42,212 nt of DNA from an uncultured Pelagibacteraceae bacterium (GCA_902579215.1 CACHGH010000008.1:1-42212), one strand, 5' to 3'; numbered from the stretch's first letter, positions 24,478-34,107 are shown. Notes: a model not told the origin generated them from the letters alone. Numbers and translations: made by a program.

Positions 24478-25461
24478 TTGATAAAGTATTTTTTTAAACG
24501 TCTGTTTCAATCAGTCTTGGTGATGCTGGTTGTAGCATTTGTTTCTTTTTCACTTTTTAATTTTGTTGGTGACCCAATTAATAATATGGTTGGAGAAGAA
24601 ACTTCAGATGAGGAAAGAGCTGAACTTAGAGAAACTTTAGGCTTAACAGATCCAATACATATTCAATTTTCTAGATTTGTAGTTAATGCTTCAAAAGGAG
24701 AGTTTGGAATATCTTATCAATTAAGAAGACCAGTTTCTGAATTAATTTCTGAGAGATTGCCAGCTACAATAGAGCTGGTACTAATTTCTGCATTAATTGC
24801 ACTGGTATCTGGGACTTTATTAGGAGTTTATACAGGTATAAAAAGAAAAGGTTTTTTGAGCGATATAATATTGGCTATATCACTACTTGGCGTATCGCTC
24901 CCCACATTTGTTATTGGTATATTATTCATTTATCTTTTTGCAGTAATTTTAGGAATACTTCCATCCTTTGGCAGAGGTGAGGTTGTTGATTTAGGTTTTT
25001 GGTCTACAGGTTTTTTAACATTATCAGGATTAAAAGCTATAATTTTACCCTCGGTAACGCTTAGCCTTTTTCAAATGACTTATATTATTAGGCTTGTTCG
25101 TGCTGAAATGATGGAAATATTGCAAACTGATTATATTAAATTTGCAAGAGCAAGAGGGATAAATGAAAAAAGCATTCATTACAAACATGCGCTAAAAAAT
25201 GGTTTGATACCTGTAATTACTATTGCAGGGATAAACATTGGTACTTTAATTGCTTTTTCAATTATTACTGAAACAGTTTTTCAATGGCCAGGAATGGGTT
25301 TTTTATTTATTCAGGCAGTTCAATTTGTAGACATACCGATTATGTCTGCCTACTTAGTTTTCATTGCGTTTGTTTTCGTAATGATCAATTTCATAGTAGA
25401 CATTTTATATTATTTTATTGATCCAAGAATAAGAGTTAAAGCGGAGGCTGTAAGTGGATAA
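24478..25461 (+). CDS. ABC transporter permease, DppB/OppB type
   Basis: A 327-residue inner-membrane permease of the peptide/nickel group. It begins with the typical KYFFKRLFQSVLVMLVVAFVSF first helix, has an extended periplasmic loop with FSRFVVNASKGEFGISYQ, and carries the cytoplasmic ATPase-contact (EAA-type) loop around DYIKFARARGINEKSI (about residues 219-234). The start is a TTG at 24478, as no ATG gives the family N-terminus. It overlaps the next permease gene by 8 bases. Confidence 0.9.
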   Translation: MIKYFFKRLFQSVLVMLVVAFVSFSLFNFVGDPINNMVGEETSDEERAELRETLGLTDPIHIQFSRFVVNASKGEFGISYQLRRPVSELISERLPATIELVLISALIALVSGTLLGVYTGIKRKGFLSDIILAISLLGVSLPTFVIGILFIYLFAVILGILPSFGRGEVVDLGFWSTGFLTLSGLKAIILPSVTLSLFQMTYIIRLVRAEMMEILQTDYIKFARARGINEKSIHYKHALKNGLIPVITIAGINIGTLIAFSIITETVFQWPGMGFLFIQAVQFVDIPIMSAYLVFIAFVFVMINFIVDILYYFIDPRIRVKAEAVSG

Positions 25462-26380
25462 CAGAAACTTAACTTTGATAAATAGAATTAAAGACAGTGA
25501 TATTTATTTTAGCTTTATAAAATCACCTACTGCAATCGTATCAAGTATTCTTTTGATAATAATTTTTTTTTGTTCTTTTTTTGTAGAATTAGTTACACCG
25601 TATAATCCATTCGACCCATCCTCTTTATCATTAATGGATGCATTTACACCACCCTCTTGGACAGAAGATGGTCTTGCTAAATTTATTTTAGGAACTGACG
25701 GCCAAGGTAGGGATATGTTGGCAACAATTCTTTATGGATCAAGGATTTCTTTAATTGTAGGTTTTTCAGCAGTTATATTTGCTTTGGTGCTAGGAGTAGG
25801 ATTAGGTTTAACAGCTGGATATTTTGGTGGAAAATATGAAATGATTGTTATGAGATTTACTGATGTACAATTAACTGTACCAAGTATCTTAATGGCCCTG
25901 TTGGTTGATGGAATTGCACGTGGAATAATTTCCAGAGAGCTACATGATGAAATGGCAATTTATGTATTAATTTTTGCAATAGGAATTTCCGAATGGCCAC
26001 AGTTTGCAAGAGTATCTAGAGCCGCTACTTTAGTTGAAAAAAATAAAGATTATGTTTCTGCTTCAACAATTATTGGAGTTTCAAATTTAATTATTATGTT
26101 TAAACATATTTTACCCAATATAATGCGACCAGTTCTTGTAATTGGAACAATCGGGCTTGCGCTTGCAATAATAGCTGAAGCTACACTAAGTTTTTTAGGT
26201 GTAGGTGTTCCACCAACAACACCTTCTTTAGGAACACTGATCAGACTTGGAAATGATTTTTTATTTTCTGGTGAATGGTGGATAACTTTCTTTCCAGCAA
26301 TTTTTTTAGTTATTTTAGCATTTTCAATTAATCTATTAGGAGATTGGATGAGAGATACACTTAACCCAAAATTAAATTAA
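25454..26380 (+). CDS. ABC transporter permease, DppC/OppC type
   Basis: A 308-residue second permease of the peptide-type transporter. Typical are the first helix after a short N-terminal tail, the FILGTDGQGRDMLATILYGSRISL segment following the first helix, the EAA-type loop at DYVSASTIIGVSNLIIMFKHILP, and the LSFLGVGVPPTTPSLGTLI motif near the C-terminus. It starts with GTG inside the preceding gene's end and its TAA shares a base with the ATPase ATG, so the three transporter parts are translationally coupled. Confidence 0.9.
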   Translation: MDNRNLTLINRIKDSDIYFSFIKSPTAIVSSILLIIIFFCSFFVELVTPYNPFDPSSLSLMDAFTPPSWTEDGLAKFILGTDGQGRDMLATILYGSRISLIVGFSAVIFALVLGVGLGLTAGYFGGKYEMIVMRFTDVQLTVPSILMALLVDGIARGIISRELHDEMAIYVLIFAIGISEWPQFARVSRAATLVEKNKDYVSASTIIGVSNLIIMFKHILPNIMRPVLVIGTIGLALAIIAEATLSFLGVGVPPTTPSLGTLIRLGNDFLFSGEWWITFFPAIFLVILAFSINLLGDWMRDTLNPKLN

Positions 26381-28062
26381 TGAGTTTTTTAAAAATACAA
26401 AATTTAAGCGTTGATTATAAAATGAGAAGAGAAACAGTCTACGCGGCTAAAAAAGTAAACATAGAAGTTAGCAAGGGAGAAATTCTAGGATTAGTTGGAG
26501 AATCTGGGTCAGGTAAAAGCACAGTTGGTAATGCAATTATAAATCTTATTGATGAACCAGGAAAAGTATCTGGCGGATCAATAATACTTGATGGAACAGA
26601 TATTTATGAAAATCCTGAAAATATTCTAAAACTAAGAGGAAAAAAAATAGGTTTGATTTTTCAAGACCCCCAGACATCTCTAAATCCCATACTTACAATA
26701 GGAGAGCAATTAATTGAAACAATTCAAACTCATTTAAATTTAAATACAGAAGATGCAAAAAATAAAGCTATTAACTTGTTAAAAGAAGTTGGTATTAAAG
26801 ACGCTCAAGCTAGATTTAATAATTATCCACATCAATTTTCAGGTGGAATGAGACAAAGAGTTGTTATTTCATTAGCCCTTTGTTGTGAGCCAGAACTCCT
26901 AATAGCTGATGAACCAACTACTGCATTAGATGTTTCAATACAATCACAAATTTTAGATTTAATTAAAAGACTAACTAAAGAAAGAAATTTAGCAGTAATA
27001 TTAATTACACATGACATGGGTGTTATTTCAGAAACGACAAACAGAGTAGCTGTAATGAAAAATGGAAATCTTGTTGAGATAGGACCTACAAAAGAAATAC
27101 TAACAAAACCTAAAGAGATTTATACTAAAGCACTTGTAAGCTCAGTTCCTCCTACAAATAAAAAAATAAATAGATTCAAAATTATTGAAAAAGAAAATAA
27201 AAACCAGGGTGAAACCAATATCAAAATTTTAAACAGATGGACAAAAAAAGAAATAACTGATCAAGATTTAGTTAAAGTTAAAAATTTAAGCAAAACTTTT
27301 GATGATAGCTTTTTTGTAGAAAGCACTAAAAACTCTGTAATGGCTGTAGATGATGTGTCATTTAACATAAAAGAAGGAGAGTCTTTCGGACTAGTTGGCG
27401 AAAGTGGAAGTGGCAAATCAACAATAGCTAAAATGATTGTAAATTTATACAGCCCAAGTGCTGGAGATATAGATTTTGATAATGTTTGCATAACAAAAAT
27501 AAAAAGTAGTAAAGAAATGATGAAGTTTAGAAAGCAAATACAAATGATATTTCAAGATCCATATTCGTCTTTAAATGGAAGATTAAAAGTTAAAGATATT
27601 GTTGCAGAGCCTATAAAACTTCACAATCCTTCAATAAGCTCAAAAGATATAGACAGTTATATTTATGATTTATTAGAATCTGTTGAATTGACTCAACAAT
27701 CAGCTGAAAGATATCCTCATGAATTTTCTGGAGGTCAAAGACAAAGAATATCAATAGCAAGAGCTCTAGCTACACAACCTCGACTTCTTGTTTGTGATGA
27801 ACCAACTTCAGCTTTAGATGTTAGTATACAAGCTCAAATACTAAATCTACTAAAAGACTTACAAGAGCAATTGAATTTGACAATATTATTTATTAGTCAT
27901 GATTTACCTGTTGTAAGACAAATGTGTGATAGAATCGCTGTTTTAAAAAATGGAAAACTTTGCGAAATATCTAAAACTGAAGAGTTATTTAAAAACCCAT
28001 CACATGATTATACAAAAGAACTACTTACGTTAATGCCAAAAATAGAATCAATTTACAATTAA
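26380..28062 (+). CDS. Fused double ABC ATPase of peptide-type transporter (DppD-DppF fusion)
   Basis: A 560-residue protein with two complete ABC domains. Domain 1 (about 1-260) has Walker A GESGSGKST at 40-48 and signature FSGGMRQRV; domain 2 (about 300-560) has Walker A again at 340-348 and signature FSGGQRQRI. Each ends in the oligopeptide-type C-terminal extension (ALVSSVPP and LLTLMPKIE). A 35-45 residue charged linker joins them. The fusion replaces the usual DppD/DppF or OppD/OppF pair and energises the two permeases encoded just upstream. All catalytic motifs look intact in both halves. Confidence 0.92.
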   Translation: MSFLKIQNLSVDYKMRRETVYAAKKVNIEVSKGEILGLVGESGSGKSTVGNAIINLIDEPGKVSGGSIILDGTDIYENPENILKLRGKKIGLIFQDPQTSLNPILTIGEQLIETIQTHLNLNTEDAKNKAINLLKEVGIKDAQARFNNYPHQFSGGMRQRVVISLALCCEPELLIADEPTTALDVSIQSQILDLIKRLTKERNLAVILITHDMGVISETTNRVAVMKNGNLVEIGPTKEILTKPKEIYTKALVSSVPPTNKKINRFKIIEKENKNQGETNIKILNRWTKKEITDQDLVKVKNLSKTFDDSFFVESTKNSVMAVDDVSFNIKEGESFGLVGESGSGKSTIAKMIVNLYSPSAGDIDFDNVCITKIKSSKEMMKFRKQIQMIFQDPYSSLNGRLKVKDIVAEPIKLHNPSISSKDIDSYIYDLLESVELTQQSAERYPHEFSGGQRQRISIARALATQPRLLVCDEPTSALDVSIQAQILNLLKDLQEQLNLTILFISHDLPVVRQMCDRIAVLKNGKLCEISKTEELFKNPSHDYTKELLTLMPKIESIYN

Positions 28063-28071
28063 GGAGGAAAA

Positions 28072-28464
28072 ATGCCAATGTTTAAACCAATCTCAGAAAA
28101 TGAAGCTAAAGGAAAAGTTAAAGAAATTTTTGATGAGATAAAGAGTGCAAGAAAAATTACCGAAGTTCCAAATTTTTGGAAATATATTGCAAATAGCCCA
28201 GAAACTTTGGAAAGAACTTGGAATTCAACTTCACAAGTTATGAAACCAGGTGCATTAGATGCTGTAACGAAAGAACTAATTTATGTTGCGGTTTCAATGA
28301 CAAATAGTTGTGAGTATTGTACTAAATCTCATACAGCTGCGGCAAAGAAAAAAGGAGCAACAGATGAGATGGTTAAAGAAATGATTGATGTTATGGGTGT
28401 AGCCAATCAGAATAATAAATTAGTAGAAGCTTATGGTGTTGAAGTGGATGATTTCTTAAAGTAA
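28072..28464 (+). CDS. AhpD-like/carboxymuconolactone decarboxylase family protein
   Basis: A 130-residue all-helical protein of the AhpD/CMD family. It has the redox motif Cys80-Glu-Tyr-Cys83 followed by His87 (NSCEYCTKSHT), as in AhpD-type peroxidase partners. It probably acts as a small thiol-dependent antioxidant or dehydrogenase-linked protein; exact role unknown. AGGAGG stands before the ATG, and the gene lies 9 bases after the ATPase gene, so it is likely the last gene of the transporter operon. Its end overlaps the convergent glycosyltransferase gene by 9 bases. Confidence 0.87.
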   Translation: MPMFKPISENEAKGKVKEIFDEIKSARKITEVPNFWKYIANSPETLERTWNSTSQVMKPGALDAVTKELIYVAVSMTNSCEYCTKSHTAAAKKKGATDEMVKEMIDVMGVANQNNKLVEAYGVEVDDFLK

Positions 28465-29541
28465 TATTTTTTTATATTCTTCAATTATTTTATTCCATTC
28501 AAATTTTTTAACAAATGACTTGGCATTTTTACCAAGTTCTAAATATAAATTTCGCTCCAATAGCTTATTAATACTATAATAGATTTCATCAAGATTGTTT
28601 CCGTCACAAATAATTCCAGTTTTGCCATCATCAATAGCATCGGCCGCACCACCATCTTTGCCACCAATAGACGGTATACCATATTGCCCAGCTTCGACAA
28701 AAGCTATACCAAAACCCTCAACAGACTTTTTATGAATAATGGAAGGCATTACAAATACATTTGATTTAGATATTAAAGCATTTTTTAAATCTGTTGAAAT
28801 ATCTTTAAGAAATAAAACATGATTATTTAAATCTAATTCATCTACAAGTTTTTTAATATTTTCCTCTTCCTCTCCGTATCCTACAGAAATATAAATTATG
28901 TTTGGATATATTTGTTTAAGATTTCTTAAAGCCATTATAATTTTTTCATGATTTTTTCTTTTGTCATATCTTGAAACAGTAATTAACCTGGGTTTTTTTT
29001 CTTTAAGTAAACTTTCAGCTTCAGTTAAAGATTTTTCATCTAAATCTCTAGGTTCTTCAACGCCAGGATTGATAACGGTTATCTTTTCAGAGCTCACACC
29101 ACAGTTTATAGCTAAATCTTTTGTATAGTGCGAATTAGATACAACACAATCAACATTATTTAAAACTTTTAAAACTCTTCCATTTAACATGCTTCCTTTT
29201 TTATGATTTATTTCTTTAGAATGAATTAGACATATTTTTTTCTTATCTGTTTTAATAAGCTCTAAACTTTTCCAATGATCAGCTATAATTCCTTTTATAT
29301 TTTTATTTTTTTTAATATATTCATTTACTAAATAAGCTTTCCTATATTTTCTGAATATTTTTAATCCACCAATTCTTTCGATTGAAAAAGATACATTTTG
29401 ATCATGTTCTTTTTGATTATTATGATGATCGGCAAAAACTTTAACCATAAAATTTTTTGATATATGGGTAGTTAGACCCCACATCAAGCTTTGCATTCCT
29501 CCAACCTCTGGTGGAAATGATCTTGTAACAACTAAATACAT
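28456..29541 (-). CDS. Glycosyltransferase family 4 protein
   Basis: A 361-residue GT-B glycosyltransferase. The N-terminus RSFPPEVGGMQSLMWGL is the GT4 glycine-rich loop, VSRYDKRKNHEKIIMAL marks the start of the C-terminal domain, and EGFGIAFVE is the E-x7-E motif that contacts the sugar nucleotide. It likely adds a sugar to a lipid or surface glycan, but donor and acceptor are unknown. No other glycan genes stand next to it, though the phosphomannomutase/phosphoglucomutase at 36047 could feed sugar-nucleotide synthesis. It lies 2 bases after the thioredoxin-like gene on the same strand. Confidence 0.87.
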   Translation of the reverse strand: MYLVVTRSFPPEVGGMQSLMWGLTTHISKNFMVKVFADHHNNQKEHDQNVSFSIERIGGLKIFRKYRKAYLVNEYIKKNKNIKGIIADHWKSLELIKTDKKKICLIHSKEINHKKGSMLNGRVLKVLNNVDCVVSNSHYTKDLAINCGVSSEKITVINPGVEEPRDLDEKSLTEAESLLKEKKPRLITVSRYDKRKNHEKIIMALRNLKQIYPNIIYISVGYGEEEENIKKLVDELDLNNHVLFLKDISTDLKNALISKSNVFVMPSIIHKKSVEGFGIAFVEAGQYGIPSIGGKDGGAADAIDDGKTGIICDGNNLDEIYYSINKLLERNLYLELGKNAKSFVKKFEWNKIIEEYKKILL

Positions 29542-29543
29542 TT

Positions 29544-30098
29544 TTATTTAAACCATTTTATGTTGCAGCCCATACTAGGTATTTGATCTTTTGGACCTTT
29601 GCCAGCTTCAGCTATCATTTTCATAGCATTCATCAAATCGCTGTTACCACTTCTTACTGGTTTTAATTCTTTTAATTCTCTTATTCTTCCACGATATTGC
29701 AATTCTAAATTTTGATTGTATCCAAAAAAATCTGGAGTACATACGGCATCATATTTTTTAGCAATTTCTTGAGTTTCGTCGTAAAGATATGGAAAGTTAA
29801 AATTATTTTCTTTTGAAAACTTAGCCATATTATCAAAAGAGTCTTCAGGGTAGTTGTTTACATCGTTAGAGCTTATTGCTACAGATTTAATTCCAATTTT
29901 TTCTAACTCTATACAATCGTTTACGATATCTTCAATAACAGCTTGAACGTATGGACAATGATTGCAAATAAACATTATTAAAGTTCCTTTTTCTCCACTT
30001 ATATCTTTTAGAGAGATCATTTTGTTATCAGTTGATTTTAATTGAAAATTAATAGCTTTTTTTCCAAAATCACATATTGGAGTTTTTGTAAGTGTCAT
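29544..30098 (-). CDS. Thioredoxin-like peroxiredoxin-family protein
   Basis: A 184-residue protein with a thioredoxin/AhpC-TSA fold. The redox motif is FICNHCPYV with Cys45 and Cys48, typical of a widespread group of thioredoxin-like proteins of unsettled function. No signal peptide or lipobox is visible, so it is probably cytoplasmic. It ends in a GPKDQIPSMGCNIKW segment also typical of that group. It starts about 20 bases from the divergent gamma-carbonic-anhydrase-like gene. Confidence 0.85.
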   Translation of the reverse strand: MTLTKTPICDFGKKAINFQLKSTDNKMISLKDISGEKGTLIMFICNHCPYVQAVIEDIVNDCIELEKIGIKSVAISSNDVNNYPEDSFDNMAKFSKENNFNFPYLYDETQEIAKKYDAVCTPDFFGYNQNLELQYRGRIRELKELKPVRSGNSDLMNAMKMIAEAGKGPKDQIPSMGCNIKWFK

Positions 30099-30118
30099 GC
30101 TAGAACATTATATAATTT

Positions 30119-30631
30119 ATGTTTTACGATTTGGAAGATAAAAAACCAAAAAACTCTGGCGAAAATTGGGTAGCGCCTAATGCTGTTATAATAGGAAATG
30201 TAACTTTAGAGAAAAATACAAGCGTTTGGTTTAATGCAACTCTAAGAGGAGATATAGAAAATATCCACATAGGTGAGGGTTCTAATATACAAGATGGAAG
30301 CGTTTTACATACTGATCCAGGTTGTCCTTTAAAAGTTGGAAAGAATGTAACAGTTGGCCACCTTGTTATGCTTCATGGGTGCACAATAGGAGACAACAGT
30401 TTAATTGGAATTGGCGCTGTGATTCTTAATAATGCTAAGATTGGAAAAAATTGTATTATCGGAGCCAAAGCTCTGATTACTGAAAATAAAGTAATACCTG
30501 ACAACTCACTTGTAATTGGCTCTCCCGGTAAAGTTATCAGAGAGGTAACTGAAGAAGAAAAAAAGGATATAGCAGAAAACACTAAGCATTATCAAGATAA
30601 CTGGAAAAAATATTCCAAATCAATTTTTTAG
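30119..30631 (+). CDS. Gamma-carbonic anhydrase-like hexapeptide-repeat protein
   Basis: A 170-residue left-handed beta-helix protein made of hexapeptide repeats from about residue 17 to 135. Three histidines placed like the zinc ligands of gamma-class carbonic anhydrases are visible, His64 (VLHTD), His81 and His86 (VGHLVMLHG). It resembles the YrdA/PaaY group, in which carbonic anhydrase activity is possible but not always shown. It ends in a helix that normally packs against the trimer. Single gene on plus strand. Confidence 0.87.
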   Translation: MFYDLEDKKPKNSGENWVAPNAVIIGNVTLEKNTSVWFNATLRGDIENIHIGEGSNIQDGSVLHTDPGCPLKVGKNVTVGHLVMLHGCTIGDNSLIGIGAVILNNAKIGKNCIIGAKALITENKVIPDNSLVIGSPGKVIREVTEEEKKDIAENTKHYQDNWKKYSKSIF

Positions 30632-30637
30632 TTGAGT

Positions 30638-30841
30638 TTAATTAAAAAGCAAGCCATCAATTGAATAAATAATTAGCCCTAAAATTATTATAAAAAAAAT
30701 TACAAAAGCAATCTGTTCCAGCGACTTCTTTTTAAGTTTGGTTTTGCCCTGTTTGTATTGTCTTATTTGGATTATGCCAAATCTCATAGCAAACATTCCT
30801 AAAATTATTAGAGATAAATAAAAAATAAATTTTATAAACAT
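30638..30841 (-). CDS. Small two-helix membrane protein, hypothetical
   Basis: A 67-residue protein with two predicted membrane helices (about residues 3-22 and 45-63) joined by a basic loop (RQYKQGKTKLKKKSLEQ). It resembles generic small inner-membrane proteins of alphaproteobacteria; I do not recognise a specific family. It follows the PNPOx-like gene by 3 bases on the same strand, which supports it as a real gene and part of that operon. Confidence 0.65.
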   Translation of the reverse strand: MFIKFIFYLSLIILGMFAMRFGIIQIRQYKQGKTKLKKKSLEQIAFVIFFIIILGLIIYSIDGLLFN

Positions 30842-30844
30842 TAT

Positions 30845-31444
30845 TTAAGGAACTAGCCAATATTCTTTGTTGCTATCAATTTCAAATCTAGCTCTACGAT
30901 GTCCTTTAGCCGCAAGATAAAGCCACTCAATTGATTTTATTTTACATTTAATCACAGTAAAGTTTTTATAACCTTCTTCACTTTGCTCCATTGTATAATC
31001 AAAATCTTCCAGCTTAGATATCATTCCAGATGTTGGGTTATCTGAAATAGTTCCAGGCGGACTGTCAGTTAAATAACATCTTCTACTTATATGTTGAGTT
31101 TTTTTCCAAGATTCTTCTGTTATTGAATTTTGATTATTTATTTCACATTCAACTTTAGCTCTTAATTGTATCTTTTCTTCTTTATCATAAAAAAGCAATG
31201 ATGCTTTATTATTTTTTTTTAAAATACCTACCTTTGGAGATCTAAGATCAGTATGAAATTGTAATAAATTATTCGCTCTATCTGATTTTCGTAAAACAAC
31301 TATTCTACCATCAATTTCATTTTGATGTGCACACATGAAAACAGGAATTCTAAAAGGTGAGGCTCTGTTGGTAACAGCATCATCAAGCATAGACCAATAC
31401 TTATTTTGAATTTCTTCTAAATTTTCATAGTATGCTGGTTGCAT
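30845..31444 (-). CDS. Pyridoxamine 5'-phosphate oxidase-like flavin-binding protein
   Basis: A 199-residue protein of the FMN-binding split-barrel fold. Motifs like those of PNPOx are RIVVLRKSDRANNLLQFHTDLRSPK (about residues 50-75) and a C-terminal barrel end WLYLAAKGHRRARFEID. It differs from classical PdxH in its N-terminus and lacks its exact substrate residues, so vitamin B6 synthesis cannot be assumed; it may be a heme or flavin binding relative. It is the middle of a minus-strand run with the dehydrogenase gene 5 bases upstream. Confidence 0.75.
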   Translation of the reverse strand: MQPAYYENLEEIQNKYWSMLDDAVTNRASPFRIPVFMCAHQNEIDGRIVVLRKSDRANNLLQFHTDLRSPKVGILKKNNKASLLFYDKEEKIQLRAKVECEINNQNSITEESWKKTQHISRRCYLTDSPPGTISDNPTSGMISKLEDFDYTMEQSEEGYKNFTVIKCKIKSIEWLYLAAKGHRRARFEIDSNKEYWLVP

Positions 31445-31449
31445 ACGCT

Positions 31450-32319
31450 CTACTTTCTAAATCTTTTTATTAAGCTTGAGGTGTCCCAACGTTTGCCACC
31501 CATATCCTGAACTTCACCATAATATTTATCAATTATCTCAGTGATTGGTAATAATGATCCATTATTCTTAGCTTCATCCATAGCAATTTTAAGATCTTTT
31601 CTCATCCAATCAACAGCAAAACCAAATTCAAATTTATCATCAATCATAGTTTTGTATCTATTTTCCATTTGCCAAGATTGAGCAGCTCCTTTGGATATAA
31701 CCTCAATAACATCTTCCATTTTTAAACCAGCTTTAATTCCAAAATTAATTCCCTCAGATAAAGCTTGAACTAATCCGGCAATACATATTTGGTTGACCAT
31801 TTTTGCAAGTTGACCGCTGCCTGCTTTTCCTAAAAGCTTCATTTTTTTACTATAACAATCAATTTTATCTTTCGCTTTATCAAAGTCAGTTTGATCTCCA
31901 CCAATCATTACAGTTAGTGCACCATTTTCTGCACCAGCTTGACCGCCAGATATTGGAGCATCTAATGCTCCAAAGCCATTTTTTTTTGCGTAGTCATAAA
32001 TTTCTCTAGCAATTGTTGCTGAAGCTGTAGTGTTATCTATATAAACAGCACCTTTTTTAATTGTTTTAAAAGCACCCTTGTCACCAAAAGTAACTTCTCT
32101 TAAATCATTATCGTTTCCTACACAGGTAAAAATATATTCTGCATCTTTTGCTGCATCAGCAGGAGTTTCTGCTATTTTACCTTTGTATTCCTTAATCCAT
32201 TTCTCTGCTTTCGATTTTGTTCTATTAAAAACAGTTACATTGTGTCCACCTTTTGATATATATCCAGCCATTGGATAACCCATGACACCAAGACCTATAA
32301 AAGCAACGTTACAACTCAT
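31450..32319 (-). CDS. 3-hydroxyisobutyrate dehydrogenase family (beta-hydroxyacid dehydrogenase)
   Basis: A 289-residue NAD(P)-dependent beta-hydroxyacid dehydrogenase. The nucleotide loop GLGVMGYPM is at residues 9-17, the substrate-binding APISGGQAGAENG at 121-133, and the catalytic lysine is Lys173 in GQLAKMVNQ. Likely substrates are 3-hydroxyisobutyrate, tartronate semialdehyde or succinic semialdehyde. Length is normal. It is divergent from the MFS gene with only 9 bases between start codons, so their promoters must overlap the neighbouring coding regions. Confidence 0.88.
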   Translation of the reverse strand: MSCNVAFIGLGVMGYPMAGYISKGGHNVTVFNRTKSKAEKWIKEYKGKIAETPADAAKDAEYIFTCVGNDNDLREVTFGDKGAFKTIKKGAVYIDNTTASATIAREIYDYAKKNGFGALDAPISGGQAGAENGALTVMIGGDQTDFDKAKDKIDCYSKKMKLLGKAGSGQLAKMVNQICIAGLVQALSEGINFGIKAGLKMEDVIEVISKGAAQSWQMENRYKTMIDDKFEFGFAVDWMRKDLKIAMDEAKNNGSLLPITEIIDKYYGEVQDMGGKRWDTSSLIKRFRK

Positions 32320-32328
32320 ATTTAAATA

Positions 32329-33537
32329 ATGTTTAAAAGTTTAAGTACAAAAGTAATTTTATTTGGATTTATATTTACATTTTTTTCTAGTTTTGGACAG
32401 AGTTATTTTATTGGAATATTTAATCCTAGCATAAGATCAGATTTATCTATTACACATGGACAATTTGGCACAATTTATGCATCAGCAACTTTATTAAGCA
32501 GTTTAGTTTTAGTGTGGATAGGAAAAAAAATTGATGACATGGATGTTTTTAAATTTTCTTTATTTGTAATAATTTTATTATCTTTTGCTTGTTATTTTTT
32601 TTCTACTATTACAATATTACCTTTTCTATTTTTTGGAATTTTTTTATTAAGATTAGGTGGACAAGGATTAATGTCACATACCGCAACCACAACAATTTCA
32701 AGATTTTTTGAAAAAACTAGAGGCAAAGCACTTAGTGCAACATGGTTGGGTTTGTCTGCAGCAGAATTTATTTTTCCAGTTTTAATAGTTTTTCTTTTAA
32801 CAATTACTAGTTGGAGAAATATTTGGATTACCATTTCTATACTAGTTTTATTAATACTTCCTATAATTTCTTTTCTTTTAGTTAGAAAAGTCAAACTAGA
32901 TTCGAGAGAGACATTATTAAATGACCAAGGATCAAAATTAAAAATAAAAGATTGGACTAGATCAGAAGTTTTAAAAGATTATAGGTTTTATATAATCACT
33001 TTAAATATGTTGGCAATGCCTTCAATTGCTACTGGTGTTTTTGTATATCAATCATTTATACTAACATCGAAAAATTGGGGACCTTTTGTAATCGCTCAAT
33101 CATTCATGGTTTATTCAATTTTAAGCGTTGTTACATTATCAATTACTGGTTTTTTAATTGATAAATTTACAAGTAGAAAGTTGCTTATATTCATGAATAT
33201 TCCACTTCTATTGTCAGCAATAGTCTTATATTCATTTGAAAGTCCGATTTCAGCTTTCTTCTTTTTAGGATTAGTAGGTGTATGTAATGGTTTTGCAAAC
33301 GTTCTTGGCTCATCTTTTTGGGCAGAAATGTATGGAGTAAGATACATTGGTGGAATAAAAGCTTTAACAACATCTTTAATGGTTTTTGCAACAGCAGCAG
33401 GAACAGCTATGTTTGGTATTTTTATCGATGCTGGATATACTATTAATGAAATTTCAATTTTTAGCGCAAGCTATATAGCTGTTTCAATTGTACTTTTATT
33501 CATAATTAGAAAAAAACTTGAGCCAATATACTTATAA
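32329..33537 (+). CDS. Major facilitator superfamily transporter
   Basis: A 402-residue inner-membrane protein with about twelve helices in two halves, a hydrophilic central loop (around residues 188-215) and a short basic C-terminus. The ARLGG-type loop of MFS is seen in part as FLLRLGGQGLMSHTATTTISRFF. The form resembles oxalate/monocarboxylate or nitrate-type MFS groups, but no substrate can be named. A weak AT-rich hairpin follows its stop codon. Confidence 0.85.
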   Translation: MFKSLSTKVILFGFIFTFFSSFGQSYFIGIFNPSIRSDLSITHGQFGTIYASATLLSSLVLVWIGKKIDDMDVFKFSLFVIILLSFACYFFSTITILPFLFFGIFLLRLGGQGLMSHTATTTISRFFEKTRGKALSATWLGLSAAEFIFPVLIVFLLTITSWRNIWITISILVLLILPIISFLLVRKVKLDSRETLLNDQGSKLKIKDWTRSEVLKDYRFYIITLNMLAMPSIATGVFVYQSFILTSKNWGPFVIAQSFMVYSILSVVTLSITGFLIDKFTSRKLLIFMNIPLLLSAIVLYSFESPISAFFFLGLVGVCNGFANVLGSSFWAEMYGVRYIGGIKALTTSLMVFATAAGTAMFGIFIDAGYTINEISIFSASYIAVSIVLLFIIRKKLEPIYL

Positions 33538-33553
33538 AAATCACTTGATTTTT
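33536..33553 (+). terminator. Weak AT-rich hairpin followed by T run after MFS gene
   Basis: AAAAATCA (33536-33543) and TGATTTTT (33546-33553) are perfect complements with two bases between them, effectively a 7-bp stem with an ACTT loop. The T run continues to 33555. It starts at the MFS stop codon and lies just before rpoZ. Low stem G+C makes it a weak candidate intrinsic terminator. Confidence 0.4.
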
Positions 33554-33579
33554 TTATAGGGTCATTATAAACCATCGCC

Positions 33580-34107
33580 ATGGCAAGAGTTACCGTAGAA
33601 GACTGTATCGATAAAGTGAAAAGCCCATATGAACTTGTGCTTGTGGCTAAAGAAAGAGCAACGCAATTGAATTCGGGAATAGAACCTACTCTAGATAGAG
33701 ATAATGATAAAAACACAGTTATATCACTAAGAGAAATTGCTGCAGAAAATATAAAAGTTTCTGACTTAGAAGAAAGTGCAATCTATAAATTAAGAAAACA
33801 CATAGAACAAGTAGATGAAGGCTCTGAAGAAGATGAAGAAGTAGGAGATGATTTTGAAAATTTATACAAAGGTGAGATATCTAAAAGTGGTACACCAATA
33901 TTGCCATCAAAAAGAGCTAGAAAGGTACCAGAAAAAATACAAGTTTCAAAAGAAGATCTAGATGAATTAAAAGGAGCTACAAACACCCAAACTACAGACG
34001 AACCACCTCAAGAAGAAGAATCTGATGTTTCATTAGACGAAATGAAAGAAGTTGAAAATGAAACAAACGATGCAAACCCTGAAGAAACAGAACCTTCAAA
34101 CACATAA
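33580..34107 (+). CDS. rpoZ: RNA polymerase omega subunit with long acidic C-terminal extension
   Basis: 175 residues. The first 75 match omega: [26 protein letters not shown] with [14 protein letters not shown] further on. Omega is a small subunit that helps assemble RNA polymerase around beta-prime. Alphaproteobacterial omegas usually run to about 120-135 residues; here a further region of about 100 residues is strongly acidic and disordered-looking, with runs such as [15 protein letters not shown] and a Glu/Thr/Asn-rich end. A short ordered patch may lie at 110-135 ([23 protein letters not shown]). Confidence 0.9.
   Translation: MARVTVEDCIDKVKSPYELVLVAKERATQLNSGIEPTLDRDNDKNTVISLREIAAENIKVSDLEESAIYKLRKHIEQVDEGSEEDEEVGDDFENLYKGEISKSGTPILPSKRARKVPEKIQVSKEDLDELKGATNTQTTDEPPQEEESDVSLDEMKEVENETNDANPEETEPSNT

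Noticed and set aside
32592-32894. A 100-residue minus-strand frame
   Set aside because: Antisense to the MFS transporter; no recognisable family.
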